The notes: a model not told the origin generated them from the letters alone. A stretch of 64,000 bases of DNA from Bacteroidota bacterium (GCA_022573715.1 JACZTL010000003.1:62001-126000), one strand, 5' to 3'; positions 43,538 through 53,317 are shown, counted from the first letter of the stretch. Numbers and translations are program-made.

Positions 43538-43625
43538 GTTTTCTTTAATAAAATTTTAGCTATTATGTTTGAAAATATATTGTTTGGTAAAAAAAGGTTC
43601 GTTTTATTTTATCCTTTTAAAAAAG

Positions 43626-43650
43626 AAAAGCACCTTTAAAAGGTGCTTTT
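43626..43650 (-). terminator. intrinsic terminator after the RRM protein gene
   Basis: An 11-bp stem AAAAGCACCTT / AAGGTGCTTTT with a 3-nt loop, and a T-rich tail on the minus strand, 22 nt past the RRM gene stop. Confidence 0.9.
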
Positions 43651-43671
43651 ATAAAACCATTTGAAATAAAA

Positions 43672-43923
43672 TTAATCTCTTGGCTTTGCCTCACTAACAA
43701 TGATATTCCTACCACTTAATTCAGAATTGTTTAAGGCTGTAATGGCAGCATTAGCTTCATCTTCGTTTTCCATTTCAACGAAACCGAAACCTCTGGATCT
43801 CCCTGTATATCTGTCAGTTACTACTTTAGCAGATACAACTTTACCATGTGCTTCAAATGCTTCTTGTAACTTCTGGTCATTAACTGCCCATGGGAGACTG
43901 CCTACGAAAAGTTTCTTGCTCAC
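43672..43923 (-). CDS. RRM-type RNA-binding protein
   Basis: An 83-residue single RNA-recognition-motif protein, like the cold-inducible Rbp proteins of cyanobacteria and Bacteroidota. RNP2 is KLFVGSLPW, RNP1 is RGFGFVEMEN. It starts with GTG at 43923 after AGAGG. The 123-nt gap to rplS contains a weak 5-bp hairpin (near 43959-43974), so it may be partly read through from rplS. A role in RNA chaperoning under stress is an inference from the family. Confidence 0.92.
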   Translation of the reverse strand: MSKKLFVGSLPWAVNDQKLQEAFEAHGKVVSAKVVTDRYTGRSRGFGFVEMENEDEANAAITALNNSELSGRNIIVSEAKPRD

Positions 43924-44046
43924 AAGTGACCTCTGATAATATGAAAAAATTTAATCTACGGTAAAAACCGTTTTTTAAAAATAACACTATAAAAGCAAAT
44001 ATCAAAATATTAATAGGAAAGTGAAATTTATTATCAAGTTTTATAT

Positions 44047-44388
44047 TTATGATTTGCTCTTAATTCTTGCTGCTTTTCCGGCTAAATTTCTAAGATAATA
44101 TAATTTGGCTCTTCTTACTCTACCTTCTTTAACCACTTCAATTTTAGCAATTGTAGGTGAATGTAATGGGAAAATCCTTTCAACTCCGACACCGCTTGAT
44201 ATTTTCCTAACAGTGAAAGTTTTATTTGAACCTTTCCCTTTTAAACTAATAACATCACCTTCAAATATTTGAATCCTTTCTTTATCACCCTCAATTACCC
44301 TTACTTGAACTCGGATACGATCCCCTGCTTTAAAGCTTGGAATATCATTTTTCATTTGTTCGGGTAAAACATTATTTAAATCAACCAT
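44047..44388 (-). CDS. rplS: 50S ribosomal protein L19
   Basis: Large-subunit ribosomal protein (113 residues) at the 30S-50S interface. Family blocks: [57 protein letters not shown] and [13 protein letters not shown]. It overlaps the trmD stop by 8 nt, last gene of the ffh-rpsP-KH-rimM-trmD-rplS operon. Confidence 0.98.
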   Translation of the reverse strand: MVDLNNVLPEQMKNDIPSFKAGDRIRVQVRVIEGDKERIQIFEGDVISLKGKGSNKTFTVRKISSGVGVERIFPLHSPTIAKIEVVKEGRVRRAKLYYLRNLAGKAARIKSKS

Positions 44389-45073
44389 AATATTCTCCGT
44401 TTTTATTATAATTTTTCCATCTTTTAGTTAATTTTAATGACTGCTCTTCTTTCCATTTTTCTATTTCTCTTTTGTTACCCGAAAGTAAGACTTCAGGTAC
44501 TTTCATTCCTTCGTACTCAGAAGGTCTTGTATAACAAGGTGCTTCTATAACATTTCCGTTTTGGAAGGAATCATTTAGTGCTGATTCACTGTCATTAAGA
44601 ACGCCCGGAATTAATCTTACAATTGCATCTGTTATCAATAATGCGGGCAATTCTCCTCCGGTTAAAATAAAATTTCCTATCGATATTTCATCTGTAGCAA
44701 ATTTTTGTCTGACTCTTTCATCAATTTCTTTATAATGCCCTGCAACAATAATAATATTTTTAGACAAAGAAAATTTGTTTGCTGCTTTTTGACCGAATAT
44801 CTTTCCTCTCGGTGTAGTAAAAATAATATTGTCGTATGATCTTTCTTTAAATAATTTTCTTATACATTCAAAAAAAGGTTCAGGCTTTAACACCATACCG
44901 GGCTCACCGCCAAAGGGTTTATCATCAATTTGTTTATGTTTATCAAAAGAATAATTTCTGAGATTATGGACAACGATTTTAACTTTCTTTTTATCCTGTG
45001 CTCTTTTTAATATACTATTATTAAGGGGACTCGAAAGCAGGTCTGGAACTGCAGAAATAATATCAATCCTCAT
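44381..45073 (-). CDS. trmD: tRNA (guanine-N1-)-methyltransferase
   Basis: Makes m1G37 in tRNA, SPOUT fold. [13 protein letters not shown] from ATG at 45073 (230 residues) is the family's normal beginning; three further in-frame ATGs (45076, 45085, 45094) lie within the rimM overlap. Key blocks: [47 protein letters not shown] and [20 protein letters not shown]. It overlaps rimM and rplS, so translation is coupled. Confidence 0.97.
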   Translation of the reverse strand: MRIDIISAVPDLLSSPLNNSILKRAQDKKKVKIVVHNLRNYSFDKHKQIDDKPFGGEPGMVLKPEPFFECIRKLFKERSYDNIIFTTPRGKIFGQKAANKFSLSKNIIIVAGHYKEIDERVRQKFATDEISIGNFILTGGELPALLITDAIVRLIPGVLNDSESALNDSFQNGNVIEAPCYTRPSEYEGMKVPEVLLSGNKREIEKWKEEQSLKLTKRWKNYNKNGEYYG

Positions 45074-45584
45074 CATCTTCTTCATAGTATTCATCTACCT
45101 TTTTCAAAATCAATATCTTTTCATCAACATCAAATTTTTCCACAAAATCGGGTACCGCAGGTATCATCCGTTCTTTGTTATCCAAATCAGTAATTACGTA
45201 GACATCATTAGCCGGTAAATTAAGTACATCCTTTACTATACCAATTTTAACATCATTACAAAAAACATTACTGCCTATTATGTCATTGATAAAAAAATGA
45301 TCTTTCGGCATTTTCACAAGATCATTTTCATTTACATAAATGTTTTTACCAATTAAAATTTCTGATTCCTCATCAGAGTCAAAATTTTTAAATTTTACAA
45401 AAAAACAATCTTTCCCTTCTTCAATGAATTCAAATTTTAAAGATTTTTTATCTTCAAAAAAATCCACAAAAATTTCATTAAGTTGAATAAATCTCTCTTT
45501 AAAATCTAAATAAGAGATAATTTTTATCTTTCCATTTCTTCCGATGGAAGAAATGATTTTGCCAATAAGAAAATAATCAGTCAC
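45063..45584 (-). CDS. rimM: ribosome maturation factor RimM
   Basis: Assists 30S head assembly through S19. The 173-residue protein has the N-terminal FLIGKIISSIGRNGKIKI beta-barrel and the PRC-barrel block INDIIGSNVFCNDVKIGIVK, NDVYVITDLDNKERMIPAVP. The C-terminus is very acidic ([10 protein letters not shown]). Position between the KH protein and trmD is the conserved order. Confidence 0.95.
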   Translation of the reverse strand: MTDYFLIGKIISSIGRNGKIKIISYLDFKERFIQLNEIFVDFFEDKKSLKFEFIEEGKDCFFVKFKNFDSDEESEILIGKNIYVNENDLVKMPKDHFFINDIIGSNVFCNDVKIGIVKDVLNLPANDVYVITDLDNKERMIPAVPDFVEKFDVDEKILILKKVDEYYEEDDED

Positions 45585-45608
45585 AAAAAAAAGTAAAGAA
45601 ATTCTTCT

Positions 45609-45842
45609 TTAATCTAATATCTCTAATATGGCTCTCTTCCCGTCCTTAGCAGCTATAGCTGTAAGAAGAGTACGCATAGCCTGAGCAGTTTTCCCTTGTT
45701 TTCCGATAACTTTCCCCACATCATCAGATTGCACTTTTAATTGAAGTACAACTTTATTTTCTTCAGGTGTACTTTCTTCAACAACAACGTTGTCAGGTGC
45801 ATCTACAAGATGTTTAGCAATGAATTCAATGAATTCTTTCAT
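45609..45842 (-). CDS. khpA: KH-domain RNA-binding protein KhpA
   Basis: A 77-residue protein with a single KH domain and GxxG loop (GKVIGKQGKTAQAMRTLL). It follows rpsP as in many bacteria. GGAGG stands well placed before the ATG. The KhpA/KhpB pair binds RNA and affects cell size in firmicutes; the role here is inferred from family and context. Confidence 0.92.
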   Translation of the reverse strand: MKEFIEFIAKHLVDAPDNVVVEESTPEENKVVLQLKVQSDDVGKVIGKQGKTAQAMRTLLTAIAAKDGKRAILEILD

Positions 45843-45917
45843 AAAAAGAAGCCTCCTTAATTAGACCAGGGCAACATTAGAATTATTTGTACAAAAGAGA
45901 AATATACTAAAAAAAGT

Positions 45918-46562
45918 TTAACCTTCCTTTTTTTTAGTCTCTTCCTCAGAAGCAGTACCCTTTACTTCTGCCGTACTTTCGTTATTATTGTCTCCTTTAA
46001 TTATTGTTTGTTCTGTTTTTACTTCGTCTTTTGGTTTTTCTTCCTTTGCTTCAACTTTTGTCTCAGGTTCTTCAGATTTTATTTCTGTCTCTTCAACTTT
46101 CGTTTCAGGTTCTTCAGTTTTTACTTCAGCCTCTCCAACTTTTGTCTCAGGTTCTTCAGATTTTACTTCAGCCTGTTCTGCTTCTTTTGCTGCAGCTTTT
46201 TTAGATTTTTTCTTTTGAACCATTGAGCTTTTTTGTTTAGCCTCTCTCATTTTTGCCCAATTGCTCATTTCAGCTTCTATTTTATCTTCAGATAAACCAC
46301 GATTAATTAATTCTCTTTTTAACAAAATACCTTTTTGCGTCAGTAAGCTTTTTACAGTATCAGTTGGCTGAGCACCAACACTTAACCAATAAAGTGCTCT
46401 GTCTTCATTAATATTAATTGTGTGTGGGTTTGTAAGCGGGTTGTATAAACCTATTGCTTCCAAAAATTTCCCATCACGGGGTGATCTTACATCAGCAGCT
46501 ACTACCTTATAAATAGGTTGCTTTTTCTTTCCCATTCTTCTAAGTCTTAATTTAACAGCCAA
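45918..46562 (-). CDS. rpsP: 30S ribosomal protein S16 with long repetitive C-terminal tail
   Basis: Residues 1-82 are a standard S16 ([34 protein letters not shown]). The protein continues to 214 residues, more than twice the usual 80-90: a helical basic stretch (85-125) then a Glu/Lys/Pro-rich tail. Residues 131-172 are three 14-residue repeats of the type [14 protein letters not shown]. It starts with TTG at 46562 after AGGAGG. Extended S16 tails occur in Bacteroidota and relatives, but the function of this tail is not known. Confidence 0.95.
   Translation of the reverse strand: MAVKLRLRRMGKKKQPIYKVVAADVRSPRDGKFLEAIGLYNPLTNPHTININEDRALYWLSVGAQPTDTVKSLLTQKGILLKRELINRGLSEDKIEAEMSNWAKMREAKQKSSMVQKKKSKKAAAKEAEQAEVKSEEPETKVGEAEVKTEEPETKVEETEIKSEEPETKVEAKEEKPKDEVKTEQTIIKGDNNNESTAEVKGTASEEETKKKEG
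46047..46172. repeat. three tandem 42-bp repeats in the rpsP tail
   Basis: The region encodes three consecutive 14-residue units with the shared core EEPETKV. The DNA copies differ at scattered positions but keep the same length, so repeat number could change without breaking the frame. Confidence 0.85.
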
Positions 46563-46592
46563 ATTATTTTAACCTCCTATTAGTTATCGTTA

Positions 46593-47918
46593 TTAATTAA
46601 ATTTTAAATTATTAAATAATGTACCAGCTAAACCTTTTTTATTCAGTTTAGATATCATCTTCTTCATTTCATTAAATTTTTTAACAAGCATGTTTACATC
46701 TTGAATAGATGTTCCACTACCTTTTGCTATTCTTTTTCTGCGTCCTCCGTTTAGAATTTTCGGGAAAACTCTCTCTTTTAGTGTCATCGAATTGATAATA
46801 GCTTCAATTTTACTAAAAGCATTATCATCAATTTGTGCATTTTTTAGCTGTGAACTTATCCCTGGAATCATTCCAAGAAGCGATGACAAAGAGCCCATTT
46901 TCTTTATCATCTTAATTTGCTTAAGAAAATCATCAAAATCAAATTTATTATGTCTTAGTTTCTCTTCTAATTTTTCAACTTCACGCTCATCAATGGTTTC
47001 CTGTGCCTTTTCAACAAATGAAACAATATCACCTTTACCTAAAATTCTTGAAGCCATTCTGTCAGGAAAAAACACTTCCAAATCTTTAAGCTTTTCACCA
47101 TTGCTGACAAATTTGATAGGTTTTCCAATTATAGATTTAATAGACAGTGCTGCACCACCTCTGGCATCACCATCTAATTTAGTAAGAACAATCCCGTCAA
47201 AATCAACAGATTCATTAAATGCTTTGGCAGAGTTTACAGAGTCTTGCCCTGTCATTGAATCAACTACAAATAATGTTTCAGCAGGATTTACTATTTCTTT
47301 AATTTTAGAAATTTCAGCCATCATATTTTCATCTACATGAAGACGACCTGCAGTATCAATTATTACCGTATCTAAATTATTTGTTTTAGCTTCTTTTAAA
47401 GAATCCTTTGCTGCTTTTATTGCATCTTTTTCAAAAACTGAAAAAACAGGTACATCAATTTGTTCGCCCAAAATTTTTAATTGTTCTATCGCCGCCGGTC
47501 TATAAACATCTGCAGCTGCAAGTAGAACTCTTCTTTTCTGAGCTTTAAGTTTATTAGCTAATTTTGCAGAAAAAGTTGTTTTACCCGAACCTTGAAGTCC
47601 GACAATTAAAATTACTGTAATTCCAGAAGAATTTAATTTAAGTTGGCTGTGTTCACTTCCTAAAAGATCAGTTAGTTCATCGTGTAAAATTTTTATAATT
47701 AGTTGTTCCGGAGTGATTGAGTTTAGGACATCTTTGCCCAAAGCTTTTAAGGATACTCTCTCAATAAAATCTTTTGCTACCTTATAATTTACATCAGCTT
47801 CTAAAAGAACACGTCTAATTTCTCTTAACGTATCTGAAATATTATTTTCAGTCAGTTTGCCCTGTCCAGTAACTTTTTTAAGGGCTTTTTCAAGTTTGAG
47901 AGATAAATCTTCAAACAT
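46593..47918 (-). CDS. ffh: signal recognition particle protein Ffh
   Basis: GTPase that delivers nascent membrane proteins with 4.5S RNA to FtsY. The 441-residue protein has an N domain, G1 GLQGSGKTT (107-115), DTAGRLHVDENMM, TKLDGDARGGAAL and the Met-rich M domain (MIKKMGSLSSLLGMIPG, GGRRKRIAKGSGTSIQDVN). It starts the ribosomal operon, 41 nt after atpG. Confidence 0.98.
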   Translation of the reverse strand: MFEDLSLKLEKALKKVTGQGKLTENNISDTLREIRRVLLEADVNYKVAKDFIERVSLKALGKDVLNSITPEQLIIKILHDELTDLLGSEHSQLKLNSSGITVILIVGLQGSGKTTFSAKLANKLKAQKRRVLLAAADVYRPAAIEQLKILGEQIDVPVFSVFEKDAIKAAKDSLKEAKTNNLDTVIIDTAGRLHVDENMMAEISKIKEIVNPAETLFVVDSMTGQDSVNSAKAFNESVDFDGIVLTKLDGDARGGAALSIKSIIGKPIKFVSNGEKLKDLEVFFPDRMASRILGKGDIVSFVEKAQETIDEREVEKLEEKLRHNKFDFDDFLKQIKMIKKMGSLSSLLGMIPGISSQLKNAQIDDNAFSKIEAIINSMTLKERVFPKILNGGRRKRIAKGSGTSIQDVNMLVKKFNEMKKMISKLNKKGLAGTLFNNLKFN

Positions 47919-47959
47919 AATTTTTACTTTTTACTCTATCAAAGAGCCTGTTATTATCA

Positions 47960-48838
47960 TTAATTTTCACTCAAAGCGTTAGCACCTGAAACAATTTCTA
48001 AAATTTCTTTAGTTATTGCCGCCTGTCTTTCCTTATTGTAAGTAATTGTTAGAGACCTGATTAAATCTTTTGCGTTCGTAGTCGCATTATCCATCGCAGT
48101 CATTCTTGCACCTTGTTCGGAAGCATTCGATTCTAAAAGCATTCTCCAAATTTGGGCACTTAAATGCTTTGGTAATAAATATTCTAGTATTTCTTTTTTA
48201 CCAGGTTCATATATATAATTTGCTTTAGTCGATGATTCTTTTTCATTTGCAGACTCAATTGAAACAGGTAAAAAAGTTTCGCTAACAACTTTTTGTTGAA
48301 TTATAGATTTAAATTCGTTGTATACAAAAATTATTTTATCAAACTTCTTCTGTAAATAACCTGAAACAAGGACTTCACTAATCAGGTTAGTTGTATTAAG
48401 ATCTAAAGAAGAAAAAACGCCGATCATTTTGTCTAAAAGAGGGATATCTCCTTTTTTGAAATAATCGTAACCTTTTTTACCCACGCACAATAGCAGAGTT
48501 TTAGCACCAATTGAAGAAAGATCTTCGTCAATTACTCTGTTGGTTTCTTTAATAATATTATTATTGAAAGCTCCGCATAACCCTCTGTCAGCAGTAAGGA
48601 CTACAACAGCAACATTTTTTGTTTCTCTTCTTTCAAGTAAAGGAACAAGAGCATAATCTTCTTCAGTTACTAAGTGAGACATCATAGAAGATATTTTGTG
48701 TGCATAGGGTCGTGCGTTAATCACTCTGGCCTGTGCTCTTCTAAGTTTAGCGGCGGCAACCATTTTCATGGCATTAGTAATCTTCGAGGTATTTTTAATG
48801 CCATTTATTCTTAGTTTTATGTCTCTTAATGTTGCCAT
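47960..48838 (-). CDS. atpG: ATP synthase F1 gamma subunit
   Basis: Central rotor shaft, 292 residues. It has the N-terminal RINGIKNTSKITNAMKMVAA helix, the ADRGLCGAFNNNI block and the C-terminal EQGARMTAMDNATTNA helix. It is the last gene of the atp cluster; atpD and atpC do not follow. Confidence 0.97.
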   Translation of the reverse strand: MATLRDIKLRINGIKNTSKITNAMKMVAAAKLRRAQARVINARPYAHKISSMMSHLVTEEDYALVPLLERRETKNVAVVVLTADRGLCGAFNNNIIKETNRVIDEDLSSIGAKTLLLCVGKKGYDYFKKGDIPLLDKMIGVFSSLDLNTTNLISEVLVSGYLQKKFDKIIFVYNEFKSIIQQKVVSETFLPVSIESANEKESSTKANYIYEPGKKEILEYLLPKHLSAQIWRMLLESNASEQGARMTAMDNATTNAKDLIRSLTITYNKERQAAITKEILEIVSGANALSEN

Positions 48839-48856
48839 CTAATAATTGTGAATTAC

Positions 48857-50398
48857 TTATTTGAAAACCACTGCAAATTCATCAGCAGCTTTTTTAATCA
48901 TTTCCAAAGTTTCATCACTTAACTGTTTTTCTTTCTTAATAGATTCAAATATCTGATTATATTTCATCTCAATAAATTCTAGAATTTCTTTTTCATATCT
49001 TTTTACATCTGAAACGTCTATGTCATCAAGATATCCGTTTGTTCCTAAGTATATTGCAACAACTTGTTTCTCAACCGGTACAGGAACATATAGACCTTGT
49101 TTGAGTAGTTCTACCAAACGAGCACCTTTTGCGAGAGTTCTTTGTGTGTGTACATCAAGATCGGAACCAAATTTTGCAAAAGCTTCAAGTGCTTTGTATT
49201 GTGCCAGGTCAAGCTTCAAACTTCCTGCAACTTTTTTCATTGCTTTTATCTGCGCATTACCTCCTACACGGGATACTGATATACCCACATTAATAGCGGG
49301 TCTTACACCTGCGTTAAACAAACTGGATTCAAGATAAATCTGTCCGTCAGTAATTGAAATAACGTTTGTTGGAATGTATGCTGAAACATCACCTTGTTGA
49401 GTTTCAATTATTGGAAGTGCAGTCAAACTTCCGCCGCCCAAGTCATTATTTAATTTTGAAGCTCTTTCCAATAACCGTGAATGCAAATAGAATACATCAC
49501 CAGGATATGCTTCTCTTCCGGGAGGTCTTCTTAATAAAAGAGAAAGTTCTCTATAAGCAACAGCTTGTTTCGAAAGATCGTCATAAACAACTAATGCGTG
49601 TTTACCGTTATCTCTAAAATATTCACCTAAAGTAGCACCTGAATATGGAGCAATAAATTGAAGTGGAGCCGGTTCGGTTGCAGTAGCCGAAATAACTGTT
49701 GTATAATCCATAGCTCCGTTTTCTTCCAATTTTGCAACTACCTGTGCAACAGTCGACCCTTTTTGACCAATAGCTACGTAAATACAATAAACAGGATCAA
49801 TACCCAATTTTTTTGCTTCTTCGGTGTGAGTATATTTTTGATTTATTATTGTATCTATTGCTATGGCTGTTTTACCGGTTTGCCTATCGCCGATAATTAA
49901 CTCTCTCTGTCCACGTCCTATTGGAATCATTGAATCTATAGCTGTAATACCGGTTTGAAGAGGTTCTTTTACTGGTGCTCTTTGAATTACACCCAAAGCT
50001 TTTCTTTCAATAGGTGAATATTTATCGCTGGAAATTGTACCTTTTCCATCAATTGGAATACCTAAGGGAGTAATTACTCTCCCTAACATTTCTTCACCAA
50101 CAGGCATAGATGCAACTCTCTTTGTTCTTTTTACAATGTCTCCTTCTTTTATCAATCTGGATTCACCAAAAAGTACGCAACCCACACTGTCTTCATCCAA
50201 GTTTAACACCATTCCAAAAACATCATTTGGGAATTCCACCAATTCACTCATCATTACTTTCGAGAGTCCGTAAACTCTCGCAATACCATCACCAACCTGT
50301 AATACGGTACCAACATCATAAATGTCCGCTTCGCTTTCAAATCCTGAGAGTTGTTTTCTTAAAATCGCCGTTATTTCATCCGGTCTGACTTCAGCCAT
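48857..50398 (-). CDS. atpA: ATP synthase F1 alpha subunit
   Basis: Non-catalytic nucleotide-binding subunit, 513 residues. P-loop GDRQTGKT at 170-177, then the [20 protein letters not shown] and [20 protein letters not shown] blocks and the [14 protein letters not shown] block. Length is normal. It lies 18 nt upstream of atpG. Confidence 0.98.
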   Translation of the reverse strand: MAEVRPDEITAILRKQLSGFESEADIYDVGTVLQVGDGIARVYGLSKVMMSELVEFPNDVFGMVLNLDEDSVGCVLFGESRLIKEGDIVKRTKRVASMPVGEEMLGRVITPLGIPIDGKGTISSDKYSPIERKALGVIQRAPVKEPLQTGITAIDSMIPIGRGQRELIIGDRQTGKTAIAIDTIINQKYTHTEEAKKLGIDPVYCIYVAIGQKGSTVAQVVAKLEENGAMDYTTVISATATEPAPLQFIAPYSGATLGEYFRDNGKHALVVYDDLSKQAVAYRELSLLLRRPPGREAYPGDVFYLHSRLLERASKLNNDLGGGSLTALPIIETQQGDVSAYIPTNVISITDGQIYLESSLFNAGVRPAINVGISVSRVGGNAQIKAMKKVAGSLKLDLAQYKALEAFAKFGSDLDVHTQRTLAKGARLVELLKQGLYVPVPVEKQVVAIYLGTNGYLDDIDVSDVKRYEKEILEFIEMKYNQIFESIKKEKQLSDETLEMIKKAADEFAVVFK

Positions 50399-50425
50399 AA
50401 TATTTTCCTTCTTAATTTCTCTTTA

Positions 50426-50980
50426 TCAATTTAATGTTACTCTACCTTCGATAAATTTCTTTTGCAGTAATTCTAATTGATGTTTTATAGATGCATCGTG
50501 CATAGTGTCACCAATTTTTGCAATAAATCCACCAAGTATGGTATCATCAATTGAATAATTTAATCTTACCCGTTTATTTAATTTTTTTTCCAAATTTAAC
50601 TCCAGTGCTTTTGATTGTTCATCATCAAATTCATAAGCAGTTTTTACGTTTACATTTACAATACCTAAATGTTCATCCTTTAGGTCTAAATATTTTTCAA
50701 GAATATTTAAAAGATAATTTTCTCTTCCTTTTTTAATTACAAATTTTAAAAAATTAAGAGTTTCATCGTTTATTTTATCTTTAAATATTTCATCTATAAT
50801 AGATATTTTAAGTTGACCTTTTATAACAGGGCTCTCAATAACTGAAACTAACTCAGAGCTTGAGCGGAATACTTTAAGAATAAAATCTACTTCATTAGAA
50901 ATTACCTCAAGTAAATTCTTGCTAATTACGGTTTCCAGAAAAGAAGAAGAATAACGTATCGATACTTTATATTTGCTCAT
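50426..50980 (-). CDS. atpH: ATP synthase F1 delta subunit
   Basis: Stator subunit joining F1 to the b subunit, 184 residues. The N-terminal helical domain and the C-terminal LGGFIAKIGDTMHDASIKHQ block identify it. It lies 6 nt after atpF. Confidence 0.93.
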   Translation of the reverse strand: MSKYKVSIRYSSSFLETVISKNLLEVISNEVDFILKVFRSSSELVSVIESPVIKGQLKISIIDEIFKDKINDETLNFLKFVIKKGRENYLLNILEKYLDLKDEHLGIVNVNVKTAYEFDDEQSKALELNLEKKLNKRVRLNYSIDDTILGGFIAKIGDTMHDASIKHQLELLQKKFIEGRVTLN

Positions 50981-50986
50981 TACAAA

Positions 50987-51529
50987 TTAGTTTTTTGTTA
51001 TCTCGTTTATAAAATTATCTGCAATTTTCTTTTGAGTTTCCATGTTTAAATTCTTTCTAAGAATTTTTTCAGCAGCCTGAACGGCAATTTCTGCCACCTG
51101 ACTTTTCAACTCTTCAAATGCAGCTTCTCTTTGTCTTTCAATCTCCAGAGTTGCATCGTTAACTATTTTCTGAGCCTGTTCTTTGCTCTCTTTTAACATT
51201 TGTTCTTTCAGACCATCAGCATATTTTCTGCTTTTATTAACCAGCTTTTTAGATTCCTCATCCGCTTTTGAAAGCATCTCTTGATTTTTAAGAAGAATTT
51301 TTTCTGCTTCTTCTTTTGCATTTTCAGCTTTCTCAAGAGATTCTCTTATTGAACTTTCGCGTTGATCTAATGCAGTTAATATCGGTTTCCAAGCAACTTT
51401 TTTAAGTATAAACATTAGAATTACAAAAGTTACTATTGTCCAAAATATAACTCCTGGATTTACATCAATTATAGTTCCACCACCCTCAAAGGCAAAGATT
51501 AAAATTGATAAATTTAAACCGGTAAGCAT
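50987..51529 (-). CDS. atpF: ATP synthase F0 b subunit
   Basis: Peripheral stalk subunit of 180 residues: one membrane helix (about 27-47, GVIFWTIVTFVILMFILKKV) followed by WKPILTALDQRESSIRESLE and a long charged coiled coil. It follows atpE by 61 nt. Only one b gene is present, no b'. Confidence 0.95.
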   Translation of the reverse strand: MLTGLNLSILIFAFEGGGTIIDVNPGVIFWTIVTFVILMFILKKVAWKPILTALDQRESSIRESLEKAENAKEEAEKILLKNQEMLSKADEESKKLVNKSRKYADGLKEQMLKESKEQAQKIVNDATLEIERQREAAFEELKSQVAEIAVQAAEKILRKNLNMETQKKIADNFINEITKN

Positions 51530-51590
51530 ATAATTTCCTTTATTAAATAATAATTATTAAAAAAATTATCTGTGATATCAAATAAATAAT

Positions 51591-51812
51591 TTAAGATTTA
51601 ATTGCTAATAATATGCAGATTACCAGACCAAAGAATCCTAGACCTTCAATCAAAGCAGCTGCAATAATCATGCTTGTTCTTATAACACCAGAGGCTTCAG
51701 GTTGTCTACCTGTTGCTTCCATTGCTGAAGCAGCAAGTTTACCGATTCCTAAGCCAGCTCCTATTAAAACTAATCCGGCGCCTATTCCAGCACCTAACCA
51801 TGCTAATTCCAT
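51591..51812 (-). CDS. atpE: ATP synthase F0 c subunit
   Basis: Membrane rotor-ring subunit of 73 residues: two hydrophobic helices joined by the RQPE loop (36-39). The ion-carrying carboxylate is E56 in AALIEGLGF. The Gln of helix 1 and the Ser/Thr next to the Glu that mark sodium-binding rings are absent, so proton coupling is likely (inference). Confidence 0.96.
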   Translation of the reverse strand: MELAWLGAGIGAGLVLIGAGLGIGKLAASAMEATGRQPEASGVIRTSMIIAAALIEGLGFFGLVICILLAIKS

Positions 51813-51853
51813 AATATTTTCTCCTAGAGTTTATGATTAAAAAAAAATAATTC

Positions 51854-52699
51854 TTAATGTTCCTGATGTACTGCCATTCCTATGAAGAGTGCAGTCAACA
51901 TAGTAAAAATATATGCTTGTATTAAAGCAACTAAAATTTCTAATAAATAAATAAACAGTGCAAAACCAACTGCAACAGGTGCAACTACATAAACAAATGC
52001 TTTAAAAATAAATATTAATCCTATTAATGATAATATTACAACGTGTCCGGCTATCATATTTGCAAATAGACGAATACACAACGCAAATGGTTTTGTAAAT
52101 AATCCTAATATTTCAAGAGGAATTATAATTATTAACAACAATGCTGGCATACCTGAAGGGATTAGCCCTTTAAAATATCCGAAAAATCCATTAGATCTTA
52201 TTCCAGCAAATTGAATTGCTACAAATGAAATTCCTGCCAGCGCTGCAGTAACGGCAATATTACTGGTTACAGTTGTTGAGTAAGGTATTAATCCAAATAA
52301 ATTTGATAAAAGTACAAAGAAGAAAATTGTAAGATGAAAAGGCAAGAAATATTCATAGCCTTTTCCTATTGTCGGCTTAACAATTTCATCTCTGACAAAA
52401 ATGATTATTATTTCAAATAAATTTGTAATCCCTTTAGGAATAAGTGACTTTTTATAACTTTTTGCAACAATAACCAATAATACAATTAATAACAGAGCCA
52501 CAATCCACGAAAAAAATATGTGTTTAGTTATGGAAATATCCAAACCGAAAAGTGATAAATGAGGGAGATTTATAGAACCGAAAGGGGTAAAATCAATTTT
52601 ATGAGAATCCAACACGTGATGTAAAATCCAACCGCTTCCACCTTCTGATTTATGGACTGTATCGGCTACTGTTACCGTATCTTGTATAGTATTAGTCAT
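51854..52699 (-). CDS. atpB: ATP synthase F0 a subunit
   Basis: Stator membrane subunit forming the ion half-channels, 281 residues. It has LLSNLFGLIPYSTTV, the RLFANMIAGHVVILSLIG block with the essential Arg, and EILVALIQAYIFTMLTALFI. An N-terminal extension of about 60 residues (TVADTVHKSEGGSGWILHHV) lies before the first helix. The start overlaps the 131-residue membrane gene by 8 nt. Confidence 0.96.
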   Translation of the reverse strand: MTNTIQDTVTVADTVHKSEGGSGWILHHVLDSHKIDFTPFGSINLPHLSLFGLDISITKHIFFSWIVALLLIVLLVIVAKSYKKSLIPKGITNLFEIIIIFVRDEIVKPTIGKGYEYFLPFHLTIFFFVLLSNLFGLIPYSTTVTSNIAVTAALAGISFVAIQFAGIRSNGFFGYFKGLIPSGMPALLLIIIIPLEILGLFTKPFALCIRLFANMIAGHVVILSLIGLIFIFKAFVYVVAPVAVGFALFIYLLEILVALIQAYIFTMLTALFIGMAVHQEH

Positions 52700-53087
52700 A
52701 AATTTTCTTTTGTTTTTTATCCCTTAATACCAGGTAAAATACCTCCGATATTAAATACAAAATGTAAAAAAATAGAATTAAAAAAATAAATATATTCCTA
52801 CTTATATCCAAGAATTCAAGTGCTATAAATACTAGTAAAATTAATAAAGTAAGTCTAAATAGCATTCCCCCGAAAACACTTATCATAAAAATCTTATAAT
52901 TTTGATTAATACCTATTTTTATAGCCAACATTCCTAAGGCATAATTTATAGTTGTAAATAAAATTGCTATGTAACCTGAGTATGCTATGACATTTGATAT
53001 GTAATTTATTGATGAAAGAATATATAGAGTTGTTGTAAAAATAAATACAATAAGAATTGTATAAATTATAATTTTATTGGATTTCAT
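52692..53087 (-). CDS. small membrane protein in the atp cluster, possible AtpI-like subunit
   Basis: A 131-residue protein with four predicted membrane helices and short charged ends (RDKKQKKIYD). It overlaps the AtpZ gene by 4 nt and atpB by 8 nt, so it is translationally coupled inside the ATP synthase cluster. E. coli AtpI also has four helices and stands before atpB, so this may be a diverged AtpI or ring-assembly factor, but no clear sequence signature was seen. Confidence 0.6.
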   Translation of the reverse strand: MKSNKIIIYTILIVFIFTTTLYILSSINYISNVIAYSGYIAILFTTINYALGMLAIKIGINQNYKIFMISVFGGMLFRLTLLILLVFIALEFLDISRNIFIFLILFFYILYLISEVFYLVLRDKKQKKIYD

Positions 53088-53317
53088 TTCTTGGGAGTTT
53101 TAATTACAGTTTTTAAAAAATTATAGAGTGCGGAAATGATACCCAAAAAAGAAAATATTAATATTAAATAGGGGCTTGTTTGAAATTTATTATCCAACCA
53201 ATAACCTAACAAAACCATTACAGAAACAGTTACGGCTAACTGTATCCCCAGACCAAGATAATTTCCCAAAGCTCTTAGGTCATTTTCATCTTCGGGTTTT
53301 TTATCCGTTTGACTCAT
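53084..53317 (-). CDS. atpZ: AtpZ/AtpI-family protein
   Basis: A 77-residue protein with two membrane helices, matching the AtpZ family (PF09527): ALGNYLGLGIQLAVTVSVMV, LGYWLDNKFQTSPYL, LGIISALYNF. AtpZ and AtpI proteins help assemble the c-ring or act in Mg/Ca transport. It is coupled to the bactofilin gene (4-nt overlap) and to the next membrane gene. Confidence 0.85.
   Translation of the reverse strand: MSQTDKKPEDENDLRALGNYLGLGIQLAVTVSVMVLLGYWLDNKFQTSPYLILIFSFLGIISALYNFLKTVIKTPKK

Noticed and set aside
43959-43974. Hairpin ACGGT/ACCGT between rplS and the RRM gene
   Set aside because: Five base pairs only, with its T-run on the strand opposite to both genes; not a convincing terminator.
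45988-46226. Several plus-strand frames opposite the rpsP tail
   Set aside because: They are antisense shadows of the 42-bp repeats and have no start signal or homology.
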